Positions 26,615-34,908 of a stretch of DNA of 64,000 nt are shown here, piece by piece; within the stretch, counting starts at the first letter, position 1, and each line of letters begins with the position of its first letter. The notes below the pieces were generated by a model. That model was not told the DNA's origin, searched no databases, and was given only the letters and a program-made list of their open reading frames with translations. The stretch is from the NCBI RefSeq assembly GCF_001514195.1, contig NZ_KQ948740.1, positions 186,001 to 250,000 of the forward strand, read 5' to 3'. The stretch is from Streptomyces griseorubiginosus. GTDB lineage: Bacteria; Actinomycetota; Actinomycetes; Streptomycetales; Streptomycetaceae. The position numbers and the translations under genes were made by a program.

Positions 26615-27064
26615 TCAGGGGCCCGTGCGGCGCAGTGGGCCCCAGGCGGTCTCCTGGCCTTCCACCGCGTCCCGTGCCTCGTCGATGACCACGGGATCGA
26701 TCCAGCACATCGGCCGCACGTCCGCGACGAGCGGCTCGTTGTCCGGTCCCCGGCCCCGCTCGTGTCCCTGGAGCACCCAGGGGCGTACCCCGGGGCCCTT
26801 GTCGTGCGGCAGATGGGAGTAGTCGTACAGCCGGCGGGCCACCCACAGTCGCGCCGGCCGCCCCTGCCACCACTCCTCCATGTCGAGCGGGTTGGCCGAG
26901 AGCCCCGGCAGGGCCAGCCCGGTGAGGTCGTCGGTGCTGGACGAGCGGGCCAGGTCGACCGCGGGGCCGCGCGACCAGCGGACGTACAGCCGCTCGTACC
27001 GCCCGGCCAGGTCCGCGAGTTCCGCCAGTGTCCGCACCACCGGCAGCCCGTCCGACTCATCCAT
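26615..27064 (-). CDS. DUF6098 family protein
   Basis: A 149-residue soluble protein matching the actinobacterial DUF6098 group: RYERLYVRWSRGPAVDL near residue 22, MEEWWQGRPARLWVARRLYDY near 61 and DVRPMCWIDPVVIDEA near 113. Function unknown. The ATG at 27064 has GGGAGG seven bases upstream. A GATT-N15-GGGTAC element about 35-60 bases upstream matches the SigB-type promoter, which groups it with stress genes. It is convergent with the wbl gene. Confidence 0.78.
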   Translation of the reverse strand: MDESDGLPVVRTLAELADLAGRYERLYVRWSRGPAVDLARSSSTDDLTGLALPGLSANPLDMEEWWQGRPARLWVARRLYDYSHLPHDKGPGVRPWVLQGHERGRGPDNEPLVADVRPMCWIDPVVIDEARDAVEGQETAWGPLRRTGP

Positions 27065-27098
27065 CTCGTGACCTCCCTCTGTCTCGCGGTTCTACGGA

Positions 27099-27123
27099 GT
27101 ACCCGCAGGCCACGGAGGAAATC
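27099..27123 (-). promoter_or_regulatory. SigB-type promoter of the DUF6098 gene
   Basis: On the minus strand, GATT (27123-27120), a 15-base spacer and GGGTAC (27104-27099). This is an exact fit to GNNT-N14-16-GGGTAY and lies about 35 bases before the start at 27064. It has the same spacing as the PRC-barrel promoter. Confidence 0.62.
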
Positions 27124-27133
27124 GGGGATCTCG

Positions 27134-28954
27134 CTAGGGGGTCGGGCCGCCAGGCAGCCGCAGCGTGAAGACACTGCCCTTGCCGGGCTCGCTCGCCGCG
27201 TCGACCGTGCCGCCGTGGGCGGCGACCAGATGGCGGACGATGGGCAGACCGAGCCCGGAGCCTCCGGTACGGCGGCTGCGGGACTTCTCCGCGCGCCAGA
27301 ACCGGTCGAAGACGTGCGGCAGGTCCTCGGGTGCGATGCCCGAGCCGGTGTCGGCGACCGCCAGCACGACCTCGTCGCCGTCCCGGCGCGCGGACAGGGT
27401 GACCGTGCCGTCGGGCGGGGTGTGCCGCAGCGCGTTGGAGACCAGGTTGCCGAGCGCCTGCCGCATCCGCACGGGGTCGGCGTCAAGCCACAGCGCGTCC
27501 TCGGCCCGGGTGCGCACCTCCACCCGGGCGGCGACCCGGTGGGCCGCCGCCACCTGCTGGAGCAGTTCGTCGCAGCGCACCGGCTCGCGGTGCAGACGCA
27601 GCGTGCCGGCGTCGGCGGCCGCGAGGTCCTGGAGGTCGTCGATGACGCGCTGGAGGACGAGCGACTCCTCGTGCAGGGAAGCGAGCAGCGCCGGGTCGGG
27701 TTCGACGACACCGTCCCGGGTGACCTCCAGCCAGCCGCGGATGTTGGTGAGCGGACTGCGCAGTTCGTGGGCGATGTCGCTGACCATCGCCTTGCGCTGG
27801 GCCTCGAGGCGCTCACGGCGTTCGGTCAGGTCGTTGAAGGCTGCGGCGAGGATGCCGGTCTCGTCCCGGGTGGTGACCGGCACCCGTACGTGGAGTTCGG
27901 GCGGTTGCTGGGCCGCCGCGGTGAGCGCCCGCAGCGGCCGTACCAGCCGGCCGGCAACCAGGGCGGTCGCGGCGACGGTGACGGCGAGCACCAGGGCGGC
28001 GGTGCCGACGACCTTGGCCTTGTTGCCCGGGGACATGTCGAAGAGCACGGCGGGGGTGTCCCCGGTGCCGAGGAAGAGTTCGGCCACGGGTGCCACATAG
28101 GGGTCGAGCTGGGTGCGGCGGGCCTCGTCGACGCAGGGCTGGGCCAGGCGCCTCTCCTTGTCGCCCAGTTTCCCGGACAGGGGGTCGCGCGCGTCCAGCC
28201 CGCCCAGTTCGCTCCCGACCGGCACGGCCATCCCACCGCTCAGTCCGACCTTGGCAAGGCAGTCGTGGGCCAGCCCCTTGAGCGCTTCGGTCGCCTTCTC
28301 CTCCGTCGGGGTGGGGGTGTTGAGGAGTCCGTCGGCGCAGGCGTCGGGTACGTAGTCGGGCGTGGAGCCGCTGTCCGGGTCGGTGAGCTCCGTCCGCCCG
28401 CTGGGGGTCCGCTTCAGTCGGGTCTCCAGACCGTGCCGGGAGAAGCACAGTTGGCGTTTGCGGGCCAGGGCGGCGACCGTGACGCGTTCCTTCTCGGGGA
28501 GGCGGTACGGGCCCACCGCTCGCGGGTCGATGCCGGGGATCTGGGCGCCGCGCTCGCTGTAGGTGTCGGTGTGCAGCGGGTCCACGGCGGCGGCCGCGCT
28601 CGGCGGCAGGGACGTCCCGCGCGGTGCCGAGTCGGCGATGAGCCGGCGGTCGGAGGTGGTCAGGGCGATACGCCGGCCGGTCCGCTCGGACAGTCTCCGC
28701 ACGGTGGCGGCGACACCACTCCAATCGGGATGGGTGGCCGCGTACCCGCTGAGGTCGGCGAGGACCTCCATGTCGTCGGCGAGCGCCTGGCCCTGTTCCT
28801 CGCGCAGGGCCTGGGTGGTGGTGGCCACGGCCAGCCAGGCCGTCGCGGCCACCGAGCACACGGCGATGAGCCCGGACGTGATCAGCAATCGCACCAGCAG
28901 CCGTTTGTGCAGGGGTATCCGGACGCTCGCCCGCCGCCTGCGCCAGGGGGTCAT
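27134..28954 (-). CDS. sensor histidine kinase with large extracellular domain
   Basis: A 606-residue membrane kinase. Order: basic N-terminus, helix about residues 22-45, an extracellular region of about 240 residues with several cysteines (RQLCFSRHG, PDACADG, AHDCLAK, QPCVDEA), second helix about 307-328, HAMP, dimerisation domain with His396 in DIAHELRSP, and a HATPase domain with N box LGNLVSNALRHTPP and DTGSGIAP. The ATG overlaps the response regulator stop (ATGA at 28951-28954), so the pair is coupled. The extracellular cysteines suggest disulfide-stabilised sensing of envelope state. The signal is unknown. Confidence 0.9.
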   Translation of the reverse strand: MTPWRRRRASVRIPLHKRLLVRLLITSGLIAVCSVAATAWLAVATTTQALREEQGQALADDMEVLADLSGYAATHPDWSGVAATVRRLSERTGRRIALTTSDRRLIADSAPRGTSLPPSAAAAVDPLHTDTYSERGAQIPGIDPRAVGPYRLPEKERVTVAALARKRQLCFSRHGLETRLKRTPSGRTELTDPDSGSTPDYVPDACADGLLNTPTPTEEKATEALKGLAHDCLAKVGLSGGMAVPVGSELGGLDARDPLSGKLGDKERRLAQPCVDEARRTQLDPYVAPVAELFLGTGDTPAVLFDMSPGNKAKVVGTAALVLAVTVAATALVAGRLVRPLRALTAAAQQPPELHVRVPVTTRDETGILAAAFNDLTERRERLEAQRKAMVSDIAHELRSPLTNIRGWLEVTRDGVVEPDPALLASLHEESLVLQRVIDDLQDLAAADAGTLRLHREPVRCDELLQQVAAAHRVAARVEVRTRAEDALWLDADPVRMRQALGNLVSNALRHTPPDGTVTLSARRDGDEVVLAVADTGSGIAPEDLPHVFDRFWRAEKSRSRRTGGSGLGLPIVRHLVAAHGGTVDAASEPGKGSVFTLRLPGGPTP

Positions 28955-29652
28955 CCGCGGCCGCCGCTCAGCTTGTAGCCGACGCCGAACACCGTGAGCA
29001 GCCGGGCCGGGCGGCGCGGATCGGCCTCGATCTTGCGGCGCAGGTTCATGATGTGCACGTCCACGGCCCGTTCGGTGGAGGCCCGGTCGGTGCCCCGGGT
29101 CACCTCCAGCAACTGCCGCCGCGAGAAGACCCGTTCGGGCTCGGCGGCCATGGCGAGCAGGATCTCGAACTCGGCCGGCGTGCACTCCACCGGCGTCCCG
29201 TCGCAGTGGACCTCGTGCCGTACGGGGTCGACGGCGAGGTCACCGGCGCGCACGACGGGGTCCTCGCGCGGTCCGGCGTCCACGCCCCGGCCGCTGCGTC
29301 TGAGGACGGTCCGGATGCGGGCCATCAGCTCACGCGGGCTGTACGGCTTGGTCATGTAGTCGTCGGCGCCCAGTTCCAGGCCCAGCAGGACGTCGTCCTC
29401 GGCGGACCGGGCGGTGAGCATCACCACGGGGATGTCCGCGTCCCGGCGCAGCACCCGGCACACTCCGAAGCCGTCGATCACGGGCAGCATCAGGTCCAGG
29501 ACGACGAGGTCGGGAGCAGTCCGCCGGGCCGCGTCCAGGGCGGCCCGCCCGTCGTGGACCACGGTGGCGGTGTGACCCTCCGCGAGCAGGGACCGCCGTA
29601 TGAGTTCGGCCTGCATCTCGTCGTCCTCGGCGACCAGCACATGTGCGCACAC
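28951..29652 (-). CDS. OmpR-family response regulator
   Basis: A 233-residue regulator with a receiver domain (acidic pocket Glu9-Asp10-Asp11, phospho-acceptor Asp53 in VLDLMLP, Lys in MTKPYSP) and a C-terminal winged helix (TPAEFEILLAMAAEPERVFSR, then RAVDVHIMNLRRKIE). It is the partner of the kinase that overlaps its stop. The GTG at 29652 is the first in-frame start; the next GTG five codons on would trim the N-terminus. It starts 19 bases after the L,D-transpeptidase stop, so both could share a transcript. Confidence 0.9.
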   Translation of the reverse strand: MCAHVLVAEDDEMQAELIRRSLLAEGHTATVVHDGRAALDAARRTAPDLVVLDLMLPVIDGFGVCRVLRRDADIPVVMLTARSAEDDVLLGLELGADDYMTKPYSPRELMARIRTVLRRSGRGVDAGPREDPVVRAGDLAVDPVRHEVHCDGTPVECTPAEFEILLAMAAEPERVFSRRQLLEVTRGTDRASTERAVDVHIMNLRRKIEADPRRPARLLTVFGVGYKLSGGRG

Positions 29653-29671
29653 CCGGCGGATCCTAAGCGCT

Positions 29672-30421
29672 TCAGCGGGCCAGGGACGGGCCGTCGCCCA
29701 TCACGACCACGGGATGCAGGCCGGGGTCCAGGGTGCGGAGCAGTTCCTTCATGTGCTCCTCGGAGACGCTCACACAGCCGTGGGTGGGGCCGCCGTGGTC
29801 GACGTGGAGCCAGATCCCGCCACCGCGGCCCGCGCCCATCGGGCGGGTCCAGTCCAGGGGCGAGGTGCCGGGCCGCCGGTTGTAGTCGATGGCGATCACG
29901 TAGTCGAACGACCCGGCCAGCGGCTCGCCCTCGAAGCCGGTGCCGGGTGCGGTGAAGCTGCCGGAGCGGTCGTACGGCAGCTTCGTGCCGGGGTTCCTCA
30001 GCAGTCCTCCGGCGTCGGTGAGGGTGTAGACGCCGATCGGTGAGCGCAGGTCGCCCGCGAGGTGGTGGTCGGTCCAGCCCTTGAGGGCGTTGTGCGCGGG
30101 CCAGCTCTCGCCGGCCCGCCAGCCCGCCTCGGTGCGCTGGAAGAGGACCACGGTCGAGTCCGAGGAGTCGGGGCCCTCTCCGGTGACGACGACGGCCTGC
30201 CGGGCGTCGGCCGGTACCTTCGCCCAGGTCTTCGGGCCGAGGCCGGGTATCTGCTGGGGAGCCACCTCGACGGAGATCTCCGGAGAGGGCGTGGGCACCG
30301 GCTCCGGAGTCTCGCGTGCGGGCGCGGGCGCGCCCTCCGTACTGGCCAGGGCACCGCCGCCGCATCCGGTCAGAAGAAGGGATGCGGCGAGCAGGGCCAC
30401 ATGGGTTCTGCGTGTGATCAT
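29672..30421 (-). CDS. lipoprotein L,D-transpeptidase-like protein
   Basis: A 249-residue exported protein. A lipobox LLLTGC with Cys20 follows a short hydrophobic signal, so it is a predicted lipoprotein. The C-terminal half is YkuD-like: WLHVDHGGPTHGCVSVSE with His-Gly-Cys216 as catalytic triad part; residues 50-130 form a poorly conserved N-domain. L,D-transpeptidases form 3-3 peptidoglycan cross-links or hydrolyse muropeptides; activity here is inferred. The ATG at 30421 sits where a read-through frame of the upstream M1 gene would stop (TGA 30420-30418). It is followed by the two-component pair. Confidence 0.82.
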   Translation of the reverse strand: MITRRTHVALLAASLLLTGCGGGALASTEGAPAPARETPEPVPTPSPEISVEVAPQQIPGLGPKTWAKVPADARQAVVVTGEGPDSSDSTVVLFQRTEAGWRAGESWPAHNALKGWTDHHLAGDLRSPIGVYTLTDAGGLLRNPGTKLPYDRSGSFTAPGTGFEGEPLAGSFDYVIAIDYNRRPGTSPLDWTRPMGAGRGGGIWLHVDHGGPTHGCVSVSEEHMKELLRTLDPGLHPVVVMGDGPSLAR

Positions 30422-30458
30422 GATGCGACTCTGACGGAGAGTTGTAAGAAACTCGTCA

Positions 30459-30542
30459 GGTTCCAGGGCCGGTTCGGCAGGTTCCAGGGCCGGTTCGGCG
30501 GGTTCCAGGGCCGGTTCGGCGGGTTCTAGGGCCGGTTCGGCT
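30459..30542. repeat. 21-base tandem repeat x4 across the M1 peptidase stop codon
   Basis: Four 21-base units at 30459-30479, 30480-30500, 30501-30521 and 30522-30542. In the sense of the M1 gene each unit encodes P-N-R-P-(stop or W)-N-(P or L) in one frame. The unit nearest the gene has TAG, the real stop; the other three have TGG at that place. Differences between units are confined to single positions. Confidence 0.95.
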
Positions 30543-31911
30543 TGCCCGGGGTGTAGAGCCAGGTCTTGAACAGTCCGTCCAGCTTCTTCCCCGAGACCTT
30601 CTCCGCCAGTCGCTCGAACTGTGCGGTGGTGCCGTGGCCGTCCCGGTGTCCGCCCGCCCAGGCGCGCAGGATCCCGAAGAACGCCCGGTCGCCCACGGTC
30701 GTGCGCAGCACGTGCAGGGTCATGGCGCCGCGGGCGTAGACGGGGGTGCCGAAGATGTTGCCGCCGCTGCCGGGATCGCCGGGCGGGAACTCCCACAGCT
30801 CGTCGCTCGCGGGCTTCGCGTAGAGGTCGTCGAAGGCCTTCTGCGCGCTGTCCCCGCCGTGCTGCTCGGCGTACAGCCACTCCGCGTAGGTCGCGAAGCC
30901 CTCGTTGAGCCAGATGTCCTTCCACGAGGTCAGCGACACGGAGTCGCCGAACCACTGGTGGGCGTTCTCGTGGACGAGGGTGCTCAGGTCGGGCGCCCGG
31001 TCGTAGACGGGACGGGACTGGGTCTCCAGCGCGTAGCCGACGTTCGGGGCGTGGTCCACGATCGAGCCGGCGGCGCGGAAGGGGTAGCGCCCGAAGAGCT
31101 TGCTCTCCCATTCCAGAACGGAGGGCAGCTTCTTGAGGACGGGGGCCGCGGCGGCCGCCTCGCGCGCGTCGACGGCGTTGTAGACGCGGATGCCGTCGCG
31201 GGTGGTGAACTGCTCGACCTTGAACTTCCCGACGGTCGCGGTGGCCAGGTAGGCGGCCATGGGCTCGCTCTGGCGCCAGCGGAACGTGGTCTTCCCGTGC
31301 GTGGTCCGCTGGGAGCGCAGCACGCCGTTGGCGACCGCGGTGCGCCCCTTGGGGACGGTGATTGTGAAGTCGTACGACGACTTGTCCTTGGGGTGGTTGT
31401 TCGCCGGGAACCAGGTCATCGCGCCCTGCGGCTCCCCGGCGACGAAGGCGCCGTCGTCGGTGGGGATCCACCCGTCGAGCGAGCCGTCCGGGTCCTTGAC
31501 GGGGCCCGGCTTGCCCTTGTAGGTGACCGTCACGGAGAAGCGCTCGCCCTTGCTCAGGGCGCGCCTCGGGGTGACGACGAGTTCCTGTCCGTCGCGGCGG
31601 AAGGCGGCCTTGGCGTGACCGACCGTCAGACCGGTGACCGTCAGTCCCTTGAAGTCGAGGTCGAAGCGGGTCAGGCGCTGGGTGGCGCGGGCCGTGAGGA
31701 CCGCCTTGCCGTCGAGGTGCCGGGTGCCGGGGTCGTAACCGAGGGTCAGGTCGTAGTGCTCGACGTGGTATCCGCCGTTGCCGGCGAGGGGGAAGTAGGG
31801 GTCTCCCACTCCCTTGGAACCCGTCGCCGCGGGTGCCGCGGCGCCGATCAGGGCCACGAGGGCGACGGGGGTGGTGACGAGGACGAAGGTGCGTCTGGCG
31901 GCCTTCGGCAC
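30526..31911 (-). CDS. secreted M1-family metallopeptidase
   Basis: A 461-residue zinc aminopeptidase-like protein. An N-terminal signal (TFVLVTTPVALVALIGAAAPA) predicts export. The M1 active site is HENAHQWFGDS with His314, Glu315 and His318, followed by WLNEGFATYAEWL with the third zinc ligand Glu. It is shorter than classical aminopeptidase N because the C-terminal helical domain is missing. The GTG start is at 31911. The stop TAG lies in the first of four 21-base repeats; if read as Trp the frame continues 35 codons to a TGA that overlaps the next gene's start. Confidence 0.9.
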   Translation of the reverse strand: MPKAARRTFVLVTTPVALVALIGAAAPAATGSKGVGDPYFPLAGNGGYHVEHYDLTLGYDPGTRHLDGKAVLTARATQRLTRFDLDFKGLTVTGLTVGHAKAAFRRDGQELVVTPRRALSKGERFSVTVTYKGKPGPVKDPDGSLDGWIPTDDGAFVAGEPQGAMTWFPANNHPKDKSSYDFTITVPKGRTAVANGVLRSQRTTHGKTTFRWRQSEPMAAYLATATVGKFKVEQFTTRDGIRVYNAVDAREAAAAAPVLKKLPSVLEWESKLFGRYPFRAAGSIVDHAPNVGYALETQSRPVYDRAPDLSTLVHENAHQWFGDSVSLTSWKDIWLNEGFATYAEWLYAEQHGGDSAQKAFDDLYAKPASDELWEFPPGDPGSGGNIFGTPVYARGAMTLHVLRTTVGDRAFFGILRAWAGGHRDGHGTTAQFERLAEKVSGKKLDGLFKTWLYTPGKPNRP

Positions 31912-32052
31912 GTGCGCTCCTACAGATGGGGGGCGAATGGTCGCCTCACCCTAAAGGCCGGGCGCGATGCGACTCACCCATGATCAGGTCAAGTCGCGGC
32001 AGGTCGGACAGTACGCTCGCGGCACACCCAGCACTTCGTCGAGAGGCCTGCC

Positions 32053-32403
32053 GTGAGCGTGCGCGTCCGCCGTGTCTACGACCCGCCCGAGCCGGAGGAC
32101 GGCGTCCGCGTCCTGGTGGACCGGCTGTGGCCGCGCGGCCTGTCGAAGGACGCGGCCCGCGTGGACGCATGGCCGAAGGCGCTCACCCCGTCCACCGAGC
32201 TGCGCCGCTGGTACCACGCGGGCGAGGGTTCCTACGAGGAGTTCGCCGAGCGGTACGAGGCGGAGCTGGCCGCACCCGAGGCCGTCGAGTCCCTCGACGG
32301 GCTGAGGGAGTTGGCGCACCAGGGCGACATGACCCTGCTGACGGCGTCGAAGACACCGGAACAGAGCCACGCCACGGTCCTGGCCGGGCTGTTGGGGTCC
32401 TAG
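32053..32403 (+). CDS. DUF488 family protein (YeaO-like)
   Basis: A 116-residue soluble protein matching the YeaO/DUF488 group: VRRVYDPPEPEDGVRVLVDRLWPRG is the family's N-terminal hallmark, then ELRRWYHAGEGSYEEFAERY near residue 53 and LTLLTASK-type MTLLTASKTPEQSHA near 95. Biochemical function is unknown. The GTG at 32053 is used because it precedes the conserved VRVRRVYD start directly. It is divergent from the M1 gene and convergent with the FAD-binding dehydrogenase. Confidence 0.87.
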   Translation: MSVRVRRVYDPPEPEDGVRVLVDRLWPRGLSKDAARVDAWPKALTPSTELRRWYHAGEGSYEEFAERYEAELAAPEAVESLDGLRELAHQGDMTLLTASKTPEQSHATVLAGLLGS

Positions 32404-32460
32404 CCCGCCCCGGTGGGCCGGACCCCGCTCACCGGCTCACCGGCTCGCCTGCCCCCAGCC

Positions 32461-34134
32461 CTAGCCGACCTGCTTCGCGGCCGCCCGGCCCGCCGCGCGG
32501 CCGGAGAAGAGGCAGCCGCCGAGGAAGGTGCCCTCCAGGGCGTTGTAGCCGTGGACGCCGCCGCCGCCGAAGCCGGCCACCTCGCCCGCCGCGTAGAGGC
32601 CTTCGAGCGGCTTGCCGTCGGTGCCCAGGGCGCGGGAGTCGAGGTCGGTCTGGATGCCGCCGAGGGTCTTGCGGGTCAGGATGTGCAGCTTGACGCCGAT
32701 CAGGGGGCCCGCCGCGGGGTCGAGGATGCGGTGCGGGGTGGCGACCCGGCCGAGACGGTCGCCGATGTAGCGGCGGGCGTTGCGGATGCCCTGCACCTGG
32801 GCGTCCTTGCTGTAGGAGTTGGCGATCTGGAGGTCGCGGGCCTCGATCTGGCGGCGGATCGAGGCGGCGTCCAGGAGGGCCTTGTCCGTGAGGCCGTTCA
32901 TCTTCTCGACCAGCTGCTCCAGGTTCGGGGCGGTCACGAAGTCCGCGCCCTTGCGCAGGAACGCGTCGACCGGCCCGGGCGCGCCCTTGCCGAGGACACG
33001 CTCCTTGAGGAAGCCCGCGCGGTCCTTGGCGGTGATGTCGGGGTTCTGCTCGGAGCCGGAGAGCGCGAACTCCTTCTCGATGATCTTCTGGGTGAGGATG
33101 AACCAGGAGTGGCCGTGCTCCGCGATGTCCTCGGTGGTGCGCAGGTGCCGGAGGGTGCCGAGGGTGTCGTAGCCGGGCAGACACGGGTCGGGCAGCCGGC
33201 GGCCGAGGGCGTCGAACCACATCGAGGACGGGCCGGGCAGGATGCGGATGCCGTGGCCGGGCCAGATGGGGTCCCAGTTCTGGATGCCCTCGGTGTAGTG
33301 CCACATGCGGTCGCGGTTGACCAGGCGGACCCCTGCGTCCGCGCTGATGTCGAGCATCCGGCCGTCGACGTAGGCGGGCACGCCGGTGACCATCTCGGCG
33401 GGCGGGGTGCCGAGCCGTTCGGGCCAGTAGCGGCGGACGATGTCGTGGTTGGCGCCGATGCCGCCGGTGGTGACGACGACGGCCTGGGCGGTGAGTTCGA
33501 AGTCGCCGATCGGGTCGCGGTTGGAGGCCACCCCGCGCGCGGAGTCGTCCTGGGCGAGAACCGTCCCGCGCACGCCTCGCGCGGTGCCGTCCTCGATGAC
33601 CAGCTCGTCGACCTGGTGGCGGTGGTAGAAGGTCAACAGTCCGTCACGGGCGGCCTGTTTGGCGTAGCCGACGAACGGCTCGACGACACCGGTGCCGGTG
33701 CCCCAGGCGATGTGGAAGCGCGGCACGGAGTTGCCGTGGCCGTGCGCGGTCAGGTCGCCGCGCTCGGCCCAGCCGACGGTGGGCAGGAACTTGATGCCGT
33801 GCCCCTCCAGCCAGGACCGCTTCTCCCCCGCCGCGAACTCGACGTAGGCGCGCGCCCAGCGCACCGCCCAGGAGTCCTCGTCGTCGACGCGGTCGAACCC
33901 GGCACTGCCCTGCCAGTCGCTCCAGGCGAGGTCGAAGGAGTCCTTGATGCCGAGGCGGCGCTGTTCCGGGGAGTCGACGAGGAAGAGCCCGCCGAAGGAC
34001 CAGAAGGCCTGGCCGCCGAGGTTGGCGGCGTTCTCCTGGTCGACCAGTGCGACCCGCTTGCCGCGGCTGGTGAGTTCGTGCGCGGCGACCAGGCCCGCGA
34101 GCCCCGCTCCGACGACGATGACGTCGGCATCCAT
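32461..34134 (-). CDS. FAD-binding dehydrogenase (fumarate reductase/KsdD-like flavoprotein)
   Basis: A 557-residue flavoprotein of the FAD_binding_2 family, which includes fumarate reductases and 3-ketosteroid dehydrogenases. N-terminal FAD motif DVIVVGAGLAGLVAAHEL, then GGQAFWSFGG near residue 42 and the C-terminal GLYAAGEVAGFGGGGVHGYN near 508. There is no signal peptide or heme site. Substrate unknown. The ATG at 34134 follows GGGAAGGGAC. It lies 17 bases after the tetR stop on the same strand, so both share a transcript and the regulator probably controls this gene and itself. Confidence 0.86.
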   Translation of the reverse strand: MDADVIVVGAGLAGLVAAHELTSRGKRVALVDQENAANLGGQAFWSFGGLFLVDSPEQRRLGIKDSFDLAWSDWQGSAGFDRVDDEDSWAVRWARAYVEFAAGEKRSWLEGHGIKFLPTVGWAERGDLTAHGHGNSVPRFHIAWGTGTGVVEPFVGYAKQAARDGLLTFYHRHQVDELVIEDGTARGVRGTVLAQDDSARGVASNRDPIGDFELTAQAVVVTTGGIGANHDIVRRYWPERLGTPPAEMVTGVPAYVDGRMLDISADAGVRLVNRDRMWHYTEGIQNWDPIWPGHGIRILPGPSSMWFDALGRRLPDPCLPGYDTLGTLRHLRTTEDIAEHGHSWFILTQKIIEKEFALSGSEQNPDITAKDRAGFLKERVLGKGAPGPVDAFLRKGADFVTAPNLEQLVEKMNGLTDKALLDAASIRRQIEARDLQIANSYSKDAQVQGIRNARRYIGDRLGRVATPHRILDPAAGPLIGVKLHILTRKTLGGIQTDLDSRALGTDGKPLEGLYAAGEVAGFGGGGVHGYNALEGTFLGGCLFSGRAAGRAAAKQVG

Positions 34135-34151
34135 GGCGACCGTCCCTTCCC

Positions 34152-34778
34152 TCATACGGTGGTGTCGCTGCCGTCGGTGAGCAGCGCGGTGAGCAGTTGC
34201 CTGAGCCAGGCGCGGGCCCGCTCCAGGTCCCCGTCCAGCAGCAGTTGGACGGTGACCCCGTCGTAGGCGGCGACCACGGCGTGGGCGGCCCCCTCCGCGT
34301 CGACCAGCACGGCGGGCAGTGCGGCTTCCCCACGCGTGCGTGCCAGCCGGTCGGCGATCGCCCGCCGGAGCCGCGCCCGGTGTTCGAGCAGGGTGCGGGC
34401 GACCTCGGGGGCGCGGGCCGCGTGGACCAGGAAGTCGGTCTTGACCAGCAGCCAGTCCCGGTCCAGGAGCAGCACCTCGGTCACCCGGTCGACGGCGGCC
34501 GGCACGTCGAGTCCCGGTCCGTCGAGGGCGAGGGCTCCGGCGACCTGTTCCGCGATCAGCTCGGCGCGCTGCTGGTAGAGCGCGAAGAAGAGCTCGTCGA
34601 GGCTGTCGAAGTTCGAGTAGAAGGCGCCCCGGCTGTAGCCGGCGGCCTCGCAGACCTCCTCGATCGACACCCGGCCGAAGCCCTTGGCGGCGAAGACCGC
34701 GAAGGCCGCGTCGAGGAGGTTGGCACGGGTGCGGACCCGGCGCTTGGTCACACGCCTGGCCGTCTCTTCCACCGCCAT
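34152..34778 (-). CDS. TetR-family regulator
   Basis: A 208-residue regulator with an N-terminal helix-turn-helix (VSIEEVCEAAGYSRGAFYSNFDSLDELF, about residues 40-67) of the AcrR type and a helical effector domain. The ATG at 34778 follows TGGAGG. It heads an operon with the FAD-binding dehydrogenase and is divergent from an AlkB homologue. Two near-perfect palindromes built on GATACAT lie just upstream, the expected operators for autoregulation. Confidence 0.9.
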   Translation of the reverse strand: MAVEETARRVTKRRVRTRANLLDAAFAVFAAKGFGRVSIEEVCEAAGYSRGAFYSNFDSLDELFFALYQQRAELIAEQVAGALALDGPGLDVPAAVDRVTEVLLLDRDWLLVKTDFLVHAARAPEVARTLLEHRARLRRAIADRLARTRGEAALPAVLVDAEGAAHAVVAAYDGVTVQLLLDGDLERARAWLRQLLTALLTDGSDTTV

Positions 34779-34792
34779 GTCCGCCTCCATTC

Positions 34793-34826
34793 GATACATG
34801 AATGTATCCGATACACCGATGTATCG
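34793..34826. promoter_or_regulatory. twin TetR operators (GATACAT palindromes)
   Basis: Palindrome 1: GATACAT (34793-34799), GA, ATGTATC (34802-34808), perfect 7-2-7. Palindrome 2: CGATACA (34809-34815), CCGA, TGTATCG (34820-34826), perfect 7-4-7. They abut directly and lie 14 bases before the tetR start, so a bound regulator would block that promoter and probably the divergent alkB-like one. Confidence 0.8.
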
Positions 34827-34908
34827 AAAGAGGCGAGCGCCTGGGAAGGCCGAACATCTCGACGGATCCCATTGGAACAGATTTTCGAATCAGGAGTACG
34901 CTGGATCC

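Noticed and set aside
30459..30542. CRISPR array interpretation of the short repeats
   Set aside because: Units are directly adjacent with no spacers, and no cas genes are in the window.
34881..34900. TTCGAATC as part of a tRNA T-loop
   Set aside because: No acceptor or anticodon stem can be formed around it; it lies in the alkB leader.
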